Source of the DNA: Kiritimatiellia bacterium
GTDB lineage: Bacteria; Verrucomicrobiota; Kiritimatiellia; JAAZAB01
NCBI GenBank assembly: GCA_028718125.1
Contig: JAQUMN010000034.1
Span: 1 to 40,814 of the forward strand
Reading direction: 5' to 3'
Length of the DNA: 40,814 bases
Below the pieces are notes generated by a model that was not told the origin of the DNA, made no database searches, and saw only the letters and a list, made by a program, of their open reading frames with translations. Of this stretch, positions 25,001 to 32,379 are shown one piece after another. The position numbers and the translations under genes were made by a program. How positions within the stretch are numbered: position 1 is the first letter of the stretch; each line of letters opens with the position of its first letter.

Positions 25001-25217
25001 GCGCCGCGCGCCGCGCGCGATCAAGCTGGGCGTTGAAATTCTGGGTCACCGGCGCAACTCGCATGGGCCTCTGCACTATTCGCAAAAATGGCCGGCATGG
25101 ACCGGGCCGGCGGAATTCATTGCCACCGGCGACAAATGGCGCGAGGATTACCAGTTAATTCCCTGCGGTTTGTTGAAGCCGCCGGAGCTGGTGATTAAGA
25201 CGGCCGGGAAAGAATGA
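22038..25217 (+). CDS. Large glycoside hydrolase, GH106-like (alpha-L-rhamnosidase-related)
   Basis: 1059 aa. The N-terminal block (FWAWNGKLEEGELRRQI, then MGLGGFFMHSR) resembles the start of the GH106/rhamnosidase-like TIM barrel, in which the protein handles an exposed sugar with glutamate pairs. FSDEPHFGG, TGHVVEED and LTETYGCTGWDF are further barrel motifs with candidate catalytic acids. The C-terminal third (from about residue 790) looks like galactose-binding beta-sandwich modules. No signal peptide is visible, so it may act in the cytoplasm on imported oligosaccharides. The family assignment is from motif memory and could be a neighbouring uncharacterised clan. It is alone on its transcript. 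Confidence 0.7.
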   Translation: MNTTLKNTFANPPSLYRAKPFWAWNGKLEEGELRRQIRSMRQMGLGGFFMHSRVGLATPYLSPEWFNLVNACIDEARKQKMEAWLYDEDRWPSGAAGGLVTKNPRYRMRRLVMETVASGRAIPGDWDVVAVFTARVQGLSARDVVCLDSRRSLRTPSRGHALFVFRVTTAALSSWYNGYTYLDTLSREAVREFIRVTHEAYKRHCRQYFGRLVPGIFSDEPHFGGKFSPISREGGLSIPWTPALPAVFRKRYGYNLMPHLLELFFDVDGREMTPARYHYHECLSFLFADAFARQIGEWCARQGIQFTGHVVEEDTPSHQANYVGECMRFYEHMQAPGMDLLTEHWRLYAVAKQVSSVARQFGRTWRLTETYGCTGWDFPLEGHKALGDWQLALGINLRCPHLAWYTMAGEAKRDFPASISYQSPWWDAYAKVEDYFARVNAVMTQGTEVRDLLVIHPVESVWVMFRKDGIKHPDIQAFDKMFATMTQDLLARQLDFDYGSEAILARHARVAIKGGRAEFVVGRARYRAVLVPPMKTMRATTLDWLRRFRSVGGQVIFAGKPAVYVAGAPSDAPAHLAADCVHTQGLTGDAVRRHLDPLCRRVALYDAERRPLGSVLYLLREDRRAFYLFICNTGHTSGQRRNADVFKDVMVRDRPTAYPRAFIAGFAECAGAPQEWDAETGVMYTATARRLDNGAWEIATSLERLGSRLFVIPKKKDTRRFPARHVMRVCAVRRMCPVSWNIVLSEPNVLVLDRPRYRIGNGTWQPETEILRVDRAVRSALGIPLRGGSMVQPWAQKPDRAHKTVPIELVYTVHINTMPAGVMELALEHPELFRISLNGRSLDARQARNWWTDRSMLKVPFDAALLHPGDNELSLLCDYNAKSGLEICYVLGNFGVKVKGAQASITPSVRSLKIGDWVKQGLAFYSGNVTYQADINACGRAGERVFIRLPAFRGAGARIFVNDQPAGVLAWPPYEMDITAFVKSARQERRAPRAIKLGVEILGHRRNSHGPLHYSQKWPAWTGPAEFIATGDKWREDYQLIPCGLLKPPELVIKTAGKE

Positions 25218-25322
25218 ATTAGCCAAAAACGGCAACTCTAACGGACGTCCCAACTGAGTGTTGGCTACATTCTGATGCTCTCATACTGTAGCCGCGTATG
25301 TTGCCGCGTTATTGTCCACCGT

Positions 25323-25336
25323 AGGCGGATCCGCCT
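25323..25336. repeat. Dispersed palindrome AGGCGGATCCGCCT
   Basis: A second exact copy of the palindrome seen at 21852. Flanking CCACCG and GGTGG words (25317 and 25355) extend the fold. It lies in the 267-bp gap between the glycosidase and the minus-strand regulator, which otherwise holds nothing recognisable. Confidence 0.5.
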
Positions 25337-25484
25337 CCCGCCGTCGTTAAAGCTATGGTGGGCAAGCTGGCGGAAAATTCCTTAGCATTAAATTATGTCC
25401 ATTATCAATGCGTCAGCCTCCCATCGATTTTCACCAATGTCTCGTTTCCGACCGGCCACTGGTTATTAGTCCGACTTTCGCAGG

Positions 25485-25832
25485 TCACGGTCGATTGTGA
25501 CTGTTTTTGAATGTAGAGTGTTTCGTAGTGGCTTCGATGGCGTCGATGAGGCCCTGTATTTTATCTAAATAGTCCATGAAAGCTTTCCGTCCTGTTGCCG
25601 TCATGCGATAAGTTGTTTTCTGGCGCTTGCCGACCAACTGACGCTTGCCGACAATGTAATTCACGTCTTCGAGCTTCTGAAGATGCATGGCCAGACTTCC
25701 ATCTGCCGCTCTAAGGCGCTTTTTTAACGTCCAGAAATCAAGCGGTCCATCAATCTGCAAGGCAGAGAGAATCCCTAGGCGAACGGGACCATGAACCGTC
25801 GTGTCAAGATCGTTGAGATCAATTGATGCCAT
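25485..25832 (-). CDS. Winged-helix transcriptional regulator
   Basis: 115 aa. The segment GPVRLGILSALQIDGPLDFWTLKKRL followed by GSLAMHLQKLEDVNYIVGKR is a winged-helix DNA-binding domain of the small MarR/PadR-like type used by regulators paired with membrane proteins. The wing contains RQKTTYRMTATGRKAFMDYL. It overlaps the membrane protein gene by 14 bp and is translated after it. It probably controls the pair's own promoter; the signal is unknown. Confidence 0.8.
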   Translation of the reverse strand: MASIDLNDLDTTVHGPVRLGILSALQIDGPLDFWTLKKRLRAADGSLAMHLQKLEDVNYIVGKRQLVGKRQKTTYRMTATGRKAFMDYLDKIQGLIDAIEATTKHSTFKNSHNRP

Positions 25833-26472
25833 GGGGTATGCCTGCTTTTTGAAGCCTTCGAGCCTCGATCCAAGCCATCAGCGCAATCGAGATTCCAAAG
25901 ATGCACAGGCCCATTCTTGGCATATCGCATCGCCAGACAATCCATAGAGGCAAGCATATCCCTAACAACAGCATGCCTACGGCGACAGGTAGCCCTGATA
26001 TTTGTTTAGGAGGCATCAACGAAACAAAAATGAGCATGAGGCCCATGCCGAATAACATAGAACCTACAGCCGATAAAAAACCTGACAACAGAGGAATATT
26101 CAGCAAAGGCAACAGATACTTCGTCTGATACCATATATAAACTAATACCACAAAGGATAACGTCGGAATCATGGCCAACGTAACGGTCATAATTTTTCGC
26201 CGAACAGGACTATTGCCGGTACTGCGTCGAAATCGGACGCGGACTGCCAATAGCCATACCAGTTGAAACCCAATCAATGCCGATACCCAAAAAGTGTATA
26301 ACCAAAGCGTCCGCACAATCCCCGTCAACGCAGTGCCCAGCAGAACGAGGAAAGCCATCCCCACCTCCCCGTAGACATCGGCCCATCCGAACGGAAATTC
26401 CGTGCCCGTTGCCTGCTTGATTACAGACAGATCATCTCGCAGGCGTTCAATTTCCCGATTTTCTTCGCTCAT
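25819..26472 (-). CDS. Integral membrane protein coupled to the regulator
   Basis: 217 aa, unrecognised family. About six hydrophobic segments follow an N-terminal charged region (EENREIERLRDDLSVIKQ). An RBS-like GGGAAGG lies upstream of the ATG at 26472. Such pairs of a membrane protein and a PadR-like regulator are common, but their role is usually unknown. It is divergent from vapBC. Confidence 0.7.
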   Translation of the reverse strand: MSEENREIERLRDDLSVIKQATGTEFPFGWADVYGEVGMAFLVLLGTALTGIVRTLWLYTFWVSALIGFQLVWLLAVRVRFRRSTGNSPVRRKIMTVTLAMIPTLSFVVLVYIWYQTKYLLPLLNIPLLSGFLSAVGSMLFGMGLMLIFVSLMPPKQISGLPVAVGMLLLGICLPLWIVWRCDMPRMGLCIFGISIALMAWIEARRLQKAGIPHGIN

Positions 26473-26641
26473 CGCGTGCCTTCCCGTTGGCTATTTATAC
26501 TCTATGGGTTTAATACTTAAATAATTGTAGTATAATTATAAGAGGAATGCAAGTGGTGTTGTGTCCGCGGATGGGTTCGACCGGGCAACTGTGGACGGAC
26601 AGGCAGAAGCGATTGAGCATGAGTGCGGGCGGAAAGTGTTC

Positions 26642-26671
26642 TTGACAGGAATACAGCAATACAGGTATATT
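26642..26671 (+). promoter_or_regulatory. Promoter of vapBC
   Basis: TTGACA (26642-26647), 18-bp spacer, TATATT (26666-26671). Initiation is predicted at 26678, the A of the vapB ATG, which implies a leaderless mRNA. The promoter would be a natural site for VapBC autorepression. Confidence 0.6.
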
Positions 26672-26677
26672 GCTTTT

Positions 26678-26971
26678 ATGAAAGCAACGATTGATATACC
26701 GGATGATCTCTATCGGCGGGTTAAGGCTAAGAGCGCAATGCAGGGGCAGCCTGTGCGCGAGGTAGTTGTTACGCTGTTTCAGGGCTGGATCGGGGAAGCT
26801 GCTGCGGAGCCGGATGCGGCTTCGGTTGTGGCGGACGGACGGACGCCGGCCTGGTTCGGTGCAGCGCGTAAGTACGCGGTACGGGCGGCGCATCACGACA
26901 TGGCCGCTGTTCGCCGCAGCATTGTTTTGGGACGCGTCCATAAAAATACGGAAGGGAAGCGGAGCCGATGA
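26678..26971 (+). CDS. vapB: VapB-type antitoxin (ribbon-helix-helix)
   Basis: 97 aa. MKATIDIPDDLYRRVKAKSA is a ribbon-helix-helix DNA-binding start typical of VapB antitoxins; the C-terminal part would wrap the toxin. It ends in an ATGA overlap with the PIN-domain toxin. The ATG at 26678 is preferred because it begins the ribbon; the frame is open upstream to 26561 without conserved residues. Confidence 0.85.
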   Translation: MKATIDIPDDLYRRVKAKSAMQGQPVREVVVTLFQGWIGEAAAEPDAASVVADGRTPAWFGAARKYAVRAAHHDMAAVRRSIVLGRVHKNTEGKRSR

Positions 26972-27372
26972 AAGTCGGTCTCGACACCTCGGTGGTCCTG
27001 CGCCTGCTCACCGGCGAGCCGGAGACTCAAGCCCGGCGTGCGCTCGAAGAGGTTCAGGAACTGATGGGAAATGGCGCCGCACTACTCGTATCGGACTTGG
27101 TAGTAGCCGAAGTTTATTTTGCACTGCAATACCACTACGGCGTGCCCAAGGCTGAGTCCCTGCGTTTGATCGCTAAGTTTCTGGCTGACAGTGGTGTCAA
27201 GGCTCTGGGTGTGGCGTCAACGGTTTTTATGGTTCCCAATCTTGCGAGCGCCAATCCCGGTTTCGTGGATCGGTTGATTCACGCGGAGTATATGAACTCC
27301 GTGAAAGAAATAATCACCTTCGAGAAGGCCGGTGTGCGGTTAACCGGAGTGCGCGTGCTCCATGACTTCTGA
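26968..27372 (+). CDS. vapC: VapC-type PIN-domain toxin ribonuclease
   Basis: 134 aa. GLDTSVVLRLLTGEP gives the first PIN aspartate (D6), VSDLVVAEVYFAL the conserved glutamate, and FVDRLIHAEY a further acidic position. VapC proteins cleave tRNA or rRNA. Its start overlaps vapB and its end overlaps xseA by 11 bp, so the toxin gene is fused to a housekeeping operon. Confidence 0.87.
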   Translation: MKVGLDTSVVLRLLTGEPETQARRALEEVQELMGNGAALLVSDLVVAEVYFALQYHYGVPKAESLRLIAKFLADSGVKALGVASTVFMVPNLASANPGFVDRLIHAEYMNSVKEIITFEKAGVRLTGVRVLHDF

Positions 27373-28648
27373 GCTTCATCCCAAAATCTATCGCGTTGCC
27401 GAGCTAACGCGATTGATCAAGGCCGTCCTGGAGGACGAGGTGGGCGAGATCTGGGTGGAGGGCGAGCTTTCCAATTTCCGCCAGCCGGCCTCGGGCCACT
27501 GGTACTTCACGCTCAAGGATGAGAGCGCGCAGCTGGCGCTCGTCATGTTCCGCGGCAACCAGCGCGGCGTGCGGTTTCAGCCCAAAGACGGCATGCTCCT
27601 CCGAGCCCAGGGGCTCATCAGCGTCTATGAGAAAAGCGGCCAGTACCAGATGATCGTCCGCGCCCTGGAAGCGGCCGGCCAGGGGGCATTGCAGGCGGCC
27701 TTCGAGGCGCTCAAGCGCAAGCTGGAAGCGGAAGGCCTTTTCGACCCGGCGCGGAAAAAGCCCCTGCCGCTCCTGCCCCGGCACATCGGGATCGTGACTT
27801 CACCCACCGGCGCGGCTATCCGGGATATCCTGAACATCCTGACGCGCCGTTTCTATAACCTGCACATTGTTGTGGCGAGCGTGCGTGTCCAGGGACCGGG
27901 CGCCGCCGAAGAAATTGCCGCGGCCCTGGACGAATTTAACCGCCGGGGCGATATGGATATCCTGATCGTCGGCCGCGGCGGTGGCAGCCTGGAGGATCTA
28001 TGGTGCTTCAACGAGGAAGTTGTGGCCCGGGCGATTGCGAGTTCGGCCATCCCGGTTATTTCGGCCGTCGGCCATGAAATTGATTTCACGATCAGCGATT
28101 TTGTCGCTGACCTGCGCGCGCCGACCCCCTCGGCGGCGGCGGAGCTGGTCATTGGCCGCAAGGCGGATTTCGAGGCTCAGCTCGCGGAATGTTCGCGCCG
28201 CCTGGGCCGCGGGCTGCGCCAGCAGCTGGCGGACTTGAGGCACCGCTTCCTGGCCGCCAGCCGCAGTTACGTGTTCCGCGAGCCGCGCCACCTGGTGCGG
28301 CGCATCTTGGAGCGGATTGAACGCCTGCGCGCGCACATTCAGCGCCAGGCTGAAAACAGCCTGCGCCAGGAACAACAGCGGGTGGACGAGCTTAACGGAC
28401 GACTGACCCGGCCCATGCAGGCCTGGAGCCACGTCCAGGCCATGGCCCTGGCGCGGCTGGAGGCCCAGTTGAAGGGGATAAACCCCCTTGCGGTTTTGGA
28501 GCGCGGGTATAGTATTACGTTCAGGCCGGATGGTCGCGTAATCAAGGCGGCAAACCAGGTCCAGCCTGGTAACCGGGTCACAACCCGGGTGGCGAAGGGC
28601 ACATTCGAATCGGAGGTTCTTAACCATGGCGACAGCAAAAAGCAGTGA
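27362..28648 (+). CDS. xseA: Exodeoxyribonuclease VII large subunit
   Basis: Single-strand exonuclease subunit, 428 aa. N-terminal OB fold (VEGELSNFRQPASGHWYFTLKD), nuclease core with GIVTSPTGAAIRDIL, IIVGRGGGSLEDLWCFNEE, and SAVGHEIDFTISDFVADLRAPTPSAAAE, then a coiled-coil tail. It starts inside the last codons of vapC and overlaps xseB by 23 bp. Confidence 0.97.
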   Translation: MTSELHPKIYRVAELTRLIKAVLEDEVGEIWVEGELSNFRQPASGHWYFTLKDESAQLALVMFRGNQRGVRFQPKDGMLLRAQGLISVYEKSGQYQMIVRALEAAGQGALQAAFEALKRKLEAEGLFDPARKKPLPLLPRHIGIVTSPTGAAIRDILNILTRRFYNLHIVVASVRVQGPGAAEEIAAALDEFNRRGDMDILIVGRGGGSLEDLWCFNEEVVARAIASSAIPVISAVGHEIDFTISDFVADLRAPTPSAAAELVIGRKADFEAQLAECSRRLGRGLRQQLADLRHRFLAASRSYVFREPRHLVRRILERIERLRAHIQRQAENSLRQEQQRVDELNGRLTRPMQAWSHVQAMALARLEAQLKGINPLAVLERGYSITFRPDGRVIKAANQVQPGNRVTTRVAKGTFESEVLNHGDSKKQ

Positions 28649-28922
28649 TAAACAGCCCAGCTTTGAAAAATCGCTGGAACGGCTGGAAACGGTTGTCCGC
28701 GAAATGGAAAGCGGCGAACTCAGCCTCGAAAAAATGATGAAACATTTTGAGGAGGGTATGAGCCTGGTCGGGATCTGTTCGGCCAAGCTCAACGAGGTGG
28801 AACGCAAGATCGAGATGCTGGTCAAGAAGGGCGACCAGACCACCCTGGCGCCGTTCGAGACGCCGGAAGAATCCGGGGAAGAGGAAGACAAAGAGGCGCT
28901 GGACGAAGCGGAAGAAAAGTAG
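28626..28922 (+). CDS. xseB: Exodeoxyribonuclease VII small subunit
   Basis: 98 aa. FEKSLERLETVVREMESGELSLEKMMKHFEEG is the classic XseB signature. The C-terminal extension is acidic (Glu/Asp). It is translated in overlap with xseA and forms the XseA-XseB complex. Confidence 0.95.
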   Translation: MATAKSSDKQPSFEKSLERLETVVREMESGELSLEKMMKHFEEGMSLVGICSAKLNEVERKIEMLVKKGDQTTLAPFETPEESGEEEDKEALDEAEEK

Positions 28923-28950
28923 ACTGAAATAGTGGTGTCATAATCATATT

Positions 28951-29376
28951 CCCTCTCCCTCGGGAGAGGGTTAGGGTGAGGGGAATGCTAATATAACGTG
29001 CCCTATCATTCTGCTAAGCGGGGTGAGGGGCCATTGTTCGAGTTTCCCCTCACCCGATCCCGATGCGCTTCGCGGTTGGGATCGACATTTCCCGAAGGAG
29101 AGGTGAAATAGTTGCCGAAGACCTAATTTAATGCACAGGAATTTCAAAGTTTATTCCCTCTCCCTTGGGAGAGGGGTAGGGTGAGGGGAATGTTGACAAA
29201 TGTGCCACCTCGCCCCGCTATTAGCGGGGCAAGCCTCCGTCTTTACCCCGCTGCGGCGGGGCTCTCCCGAGGTAGAGGATGAGGTCTCGTAAATCGATAA
29301 CTTTCCGTCAGAAGCGGATCCGCCTATGGTGGATAAAGTTTATTCCCCTCCCTTGGGAGAGGGGTAGGGTGAGGGG
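28951..29376. repeat. Cluster of GGGAGAGGG palindromic repeats
   Basis: The unit is CCCTCTCCC-NN-GGGAGAGGG followed by n-TAGGGTGAGGGG. Copies are at 28951-28982, 29156-29188 and 29345-29376, all in the same orientation. Degenerate pieces lie at 29020-29060 and 29216-29282 (CCCCGCTATTAGCGGGG, CTCTCCCGAGGTAGAGGATGAGG). The palindrome AAGCGGATCCGCCT is at 29312. No protein gene is supported in this 460-bp gap. The family resembles REP-like elements in being GC-rich, palindromic and clustered. Confidence 0.8.
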
Positions 29377-29770
29377 CTACTGTATTTATGAACACGTCAA
29401 TACAGGCCAGAACCTTCCGCCGTGAAATGCGTTGGGCGGAAAAATTACTTTGGCATCATCTCAGAAATCGCAAAATGGCGGGTTGTAAATTCAGGCGCCA
29501 ATACTCGCTTGGGCCGTATGTGTTGGACTTTTTCTGTTACGAAAGGAAATTGGCAATTGAACTGGATGGTCGTCAGCATGGTGATCCAAAAGCGCAGGCG
29601 CATGATGCAAAAAGGGATATGTATTTAAAGATGCATGGCATCCGGACCAAGCGCATCTGGAATTTTCAACTCAGGGAAAATGTGGATGGCGTTTTGGCAG
29701 GGATTAGAATGATATTGGAAGAACTGATGGAATCCCCTCACCCAGGCCCTCTCCCGAGGGAGAGGGAATC
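29341..29770. mobile_element. Possible DUF559 element enclosed by inverted palindromic repeats
   Basis: The last forward repeat (29341-29376) and the inverted copy (29734-29770) face each other and enclose the core of the DUF559 gene, giving a 430-bp unit with about 36-bp inverted ends. No transposase is present; any mobilisation would have to come from the DUF559 nuclease-like protein or from another element. Mobile status is inference. Confidence 0.4.
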
Positions 29771-29828
29771 TTTTACCGAGCTCAAACCATTAAATAAAAC
29801 CGATGTTCGATACCATGAAAAGAATTGA
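29388..29828 (+). CDS. DUF559 endonuclease-like protein
   Basis: 146 aa. The domain (about residues 8-115) has RREMRWAEKLLWHHLRNRK, CKFRRQYSLGPYVLDFFCYE, KLAIELDGRQH and IRTKRIWNFQ, the pattern of DUF559, a restriction-endonuclease-like fold related to Vsr. The E-L-D region is the likely metal site. The C-terminus (SPHPGPLPRERE) is translated from the inverted palindromic repeat, so the repeat is part of the gene. Function is unknown. The frame overlaps the next gene by 14 bp. Confidence 0.85.
   Translation: MNTSIQARTFRREMRWAEKLLWHHLRNRKMAGCKFRRQYSLGPYVLDFFCYERKLAIELDGRQHGDPKAQAHDAKRDMYLKMHGIRTKRIWNFQLRENVDGVLAGIRMILEELMESPHPGPLPRERESFTELKPLNKTDVRYHEKN
29734..29770. repeat. Inverted copy of the GGGAGAGGG repeat
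   Basis: CCCCTCACCCAGGCCCTCTC continues into CCGAGGGAGAGGGAATC, the reverse complement of the units at 28951-29376. It is inside the DUF559 reading frame. Confidence 0.8.
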
Positions 29829-30384
29829 GCAAACAATTCTGATTGTCACATTCCTCGCCTTCTCATGGCTTGCCATGCAAGCAATGCATGAACTCGGTCA
29901 TGTTATCGGAGCACGTTTAACCAAGGCTGAAGTGACAAGCGTCACACTGCATCCATGCATCATTTCTCGGACAGACCTCGGCCATAATCCTCATCCTCTG
30001 GTTGTCGTGTGGGCTGGCCCAGTCATCGGATCTGCGCTTCCGTTGCTTGCCTTTCTGGTGGGTAAGGTTTGCCGGGCTCCCGGTGTCTACCTTTTTCGAT
30101 TCTTTGCCGGGTTTTGCCTTATTGCCAACGGCATTTACATTGCTTTTGGTCCTTCTGCTGGTGCAGCTGACACCGGAGTCATGATTCAGCACGGCTCACC
30201 TCACTGGATTATGATCATCTTTGGCCTTCTCACGGCATTGCTGGGAATGTATCTTTGGCATCGTCAGGGAGAACGCTTTGGTCTTGGCGAAGCAAAAGGA
30301 ACGGTGAGCCGGAAAGCGACTGTTGTTTCTGTATTGCTTCTTGCAGCGATAGTCGGCGGCGAGTTGATAATCGGACACAAATAA
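29815..30384 (+). CDS. M50-like membrane zinc metalloprotease homologue
   Basis: 189 aa (from the ATG at 29815; 29803 is an alternative). The first hydrophobic helix leads into AMHELGHVIGARL, an HExxH zinc motif as in site-2-protease-like proteins. Three to four further hydrophobic segments follow. The partner motif (NPDG) of true site-2 proteases is not obvious, so a non-proteolytic M50 relative is possible. It is wedged between the DUF559 gene and dxs. Confidence 0.65.
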   Translation: MKRIEQTILIVTFLAFSWLAMQAMHELGHVIGARLTKAEVTSVTLHPCIISRTDLGHNPHPLVVVWAGPVIGSALPLLAFLVGKVCRAPGVYLFRFFAGFCLIANGIYIAFGPSAGAADTGVMIQHGSPHWIMIIFGLLTALLGMYLWHRQGERFGLGEAKGTVSRKATVVSVLLLAAIVGGELIIGHK

Positions 30385-30459
30385 GGTATCGAACAATCGG
30401 TTGCAGCATAAGCAGGAACCCGCGCCACTGAACCATGACGTTGTGTGCTTAATAATTCC

Positions 30460-32325
30460 ATGAAACACATTCTCGACAAAGTCAACAGTCCCGACGACCT
30501 GCGCTCGCTTGCCCCCGAGGAGCTGAACCCGCTGGCCGAGGAAATCCGTGCGCTGATCATTCAGACGGTCAGCCACACGGGCGGGCACTTGGCGGCCAAC
30601 CTGGGCGCCGTGGAGCTGACCATGGCCCTGCTCAAGGTCTTTGACCCGCCCAAGGACAAGCTGGTGTGGGACGTCAGCCATCAGACCTACGCCTATAAAA
30701 TTCTCACCGGCCGCAAGGATCGGTTTCATACGCTTCGCCAGTTGAACGGCCTGTCAGGGTTTGCGCTGAAATCGGAAAGCCCATACGACGCGTTCGGCGC
30801 CGGGCACGCCGGCACGGCCCTCTCGGCCGCGCTGGGTATGGCGGTGGCCCGCGACCGCCGCGGGGGCGCTGAACACGTGGTGGCCATCGTGGGCGATGGC
30901 GCCCTGGGGTGCGGCAGTTCGTTCGAGGCGCTGAATAATCTGGCTTTTACCACGCGCCGTCTGATCATGATCCTGAACGACAACGAGATGTCCATCTCCG
31001 CCAACGTGGGATCCATTGCACGCACGTTGGGCGAACTGCTGGCCCATCCCCGGTATAACCGCTGGAAAAGTTCAGTGGAGCGTTTTGCCAAGGACCGGTT
31101 GCGGCTCACCTGGCTCCGGCACATTTACTTTCGCCTGGAGGAAGCAGTCAAGAGTCTCTTTTTACGCAATGTGTTGTTCGAGGAGTTCGGGCTCCGTTAC
31201 ATCGGCCCGATTGACGGGCATAATATCCACTTGCTGATCTCGGCCCTCGAGACCGCCCGGCGCTCAGATGAGCCCATCCTGCTGCATGTTTCCACCCAGA
31301 AGGGCAGGGGTTATCCGTTTGCGGAGGCGGAGCCGGAGGCGTGGCACGGCACAGGCGCGTTTGAATCCATCACGGGCACAGCGTTAAAGCCAGCTAACAC
31401 CCTGAAATATTCGGATGTCTTCGGTCAGACCCTCGAACGCCTGGCCAAAACCAATGACAAACTGGTGGCCATCACGGCCGCCATGTCGGTCGGCACGGGC
31501 CTGACCGGTTTTGCCAAGCGCTATCCCGACCGTTTCTTCGATGTCGGCATTTGCGAGGAGCATGCGGTCCTGTTCGCCGCCGGGCTGGCCGCGGAAGGCT
31601 TGCAGCCGGTCGTGGCCGTTTATTCCACGTTTGCCCAGCGTATTGTGGACTACGTGATTCATGACGTGTGCCTCCAGCAGTTGCCGGTTATCTTTTGTAT
31701 CGACCGCGCCGGGCTGGTCGGGGACGACGGTCCCACGCACCATGGCGTTTTTGACATCACGCTGTTCCGTTCGGCGCCGAACCTGGTGTTTCTGCAACCC
31801 AAAGACGAGACCGAGCTGGCCAATATGCTTTCTTCAGCCGTACGCTGGCAACGGCCGGTCATGATCCGCTATCCGCGCGGCGGCGGGCCCGGTGCGCCCC
31901 TTCCGATAACATACACAGACATACCGATAGGATGCGCAGAGGTGCTCCAGGAAGGAAGGGAGATTCAGCTCTGGGCGCTGGGTGACATGCTTCCGCTGGC
32001 CAAGCAAGTGGCCCAACGGCTGACTGCCCATGGCCTGCAGGCGGGAATCGTTAATCCGCGCTTCATCGTCCCGCTGGACCGCGACCTGCTGAGCCGCCAC
32101 GCGGTCACGACGCGTTGTATCGCGACTTTTGAAAACGGGGTCATAACGGGCGGATTCGGCTCGCTGGTAAACGAGGTGCTTGCCGATGCTGGCTACCGGG
32201 GTGCGTGCCTTAGGTTCGGCTGGCCCGACCAGTTCATCCCGCAAGGGACCTTCGATGCCTTGGCGGAGCGGTTCGGTCTGACTGTACCGGCCATTGCCGA
32301 ACAGATTGGCAGCGTCATGAAATAG
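30460..32325 (+). CDS. dxs: 1-deoxy-D-xylulose-5-phosphate synthase
   Basis: Condenses pyruvate and glyceraldehyde 3-phosphate using thiamine diphosphate; first step of the MEP pathway and source of DXP for PdxJ. 621 aa. HTGGHLAANLGAVELT, VWDVSHQTYAYKILTGR, GHAGTALSAALGMA, the ThDP motif GDGALGCGSSFEALNN, FDVGICEEHAVLFAAGLA and DRAGLVGDDGPTHHG are all present. The ATG at 30460 is preferred to a GTG at 30445. No usable RBS is visible. In many bacteria it directly follows xseB; here it is separated by about 1.5 kb. Confidence 0.97.
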   Translation: MKHILDKVNSPDDLRSLAPEELNPLAEEIRALIIQTVSHTGGHLAANLGAVELTMALLKVFDPPKDKLVWDVSHQTYAYKILTGRKDRFHTLRQLNGLSGFALKSESPYDAFGAGHAGTALSAALGMAVARDRRGGAEHVVAIVGDGALGCGSSFEALNNLAFTTRRLIMILNDNEMSISANVGSIARTLGELLAHPRYNRWKSSVERFAKDRLRLTWLRHIYFRLEEAVKSLFLRNVLFEEFGLRYIGPIDGHNIHLLISALETARRSDEPILLHVSTQKGRGYPFAEAEPEAWHGTGAFESITGTALKPANTLKYSDVFGQTLERLAKTNDKLVAITAAMSVGTGLTGFAKRYPDRFFDVGICEEHAVLFAAGLAAEGLQPVVAVYSTFAQRIVDYVIHDVCLQQLPVIFCIDRAGLVGDDGPTHHGVFDITLFRSAPNLVFLQPKDETELANMLSSAVRWQRPVMIRYPRGGGPGAPLPITYTDIPIGCAEVLQEGREIQLWALGDMLPLAKQVAQRLTAHGLQAGIVNPRFIVPLDRDLLSRHAVTTRCIATFENGVITGGFGSLVNEVLADAGYRGACLRFGWPDQFIPQGTFDALAERFGLTVPAIAEQIGSVMK

Positions 32326-32379
32326 TTGCGGATCAGGCGTAGGGTCACGTATCGTCTGCTCCCGATTACCTATTCGTCC

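Noticed and set aside
28951..29188. Rho-independent terminator of xseAB
   Set aside because: The hairpins are strong, but there is no T-run and the same unit occurs in several copies and both orientations, so it is a dispersed repeat that may terminate only incidentally.
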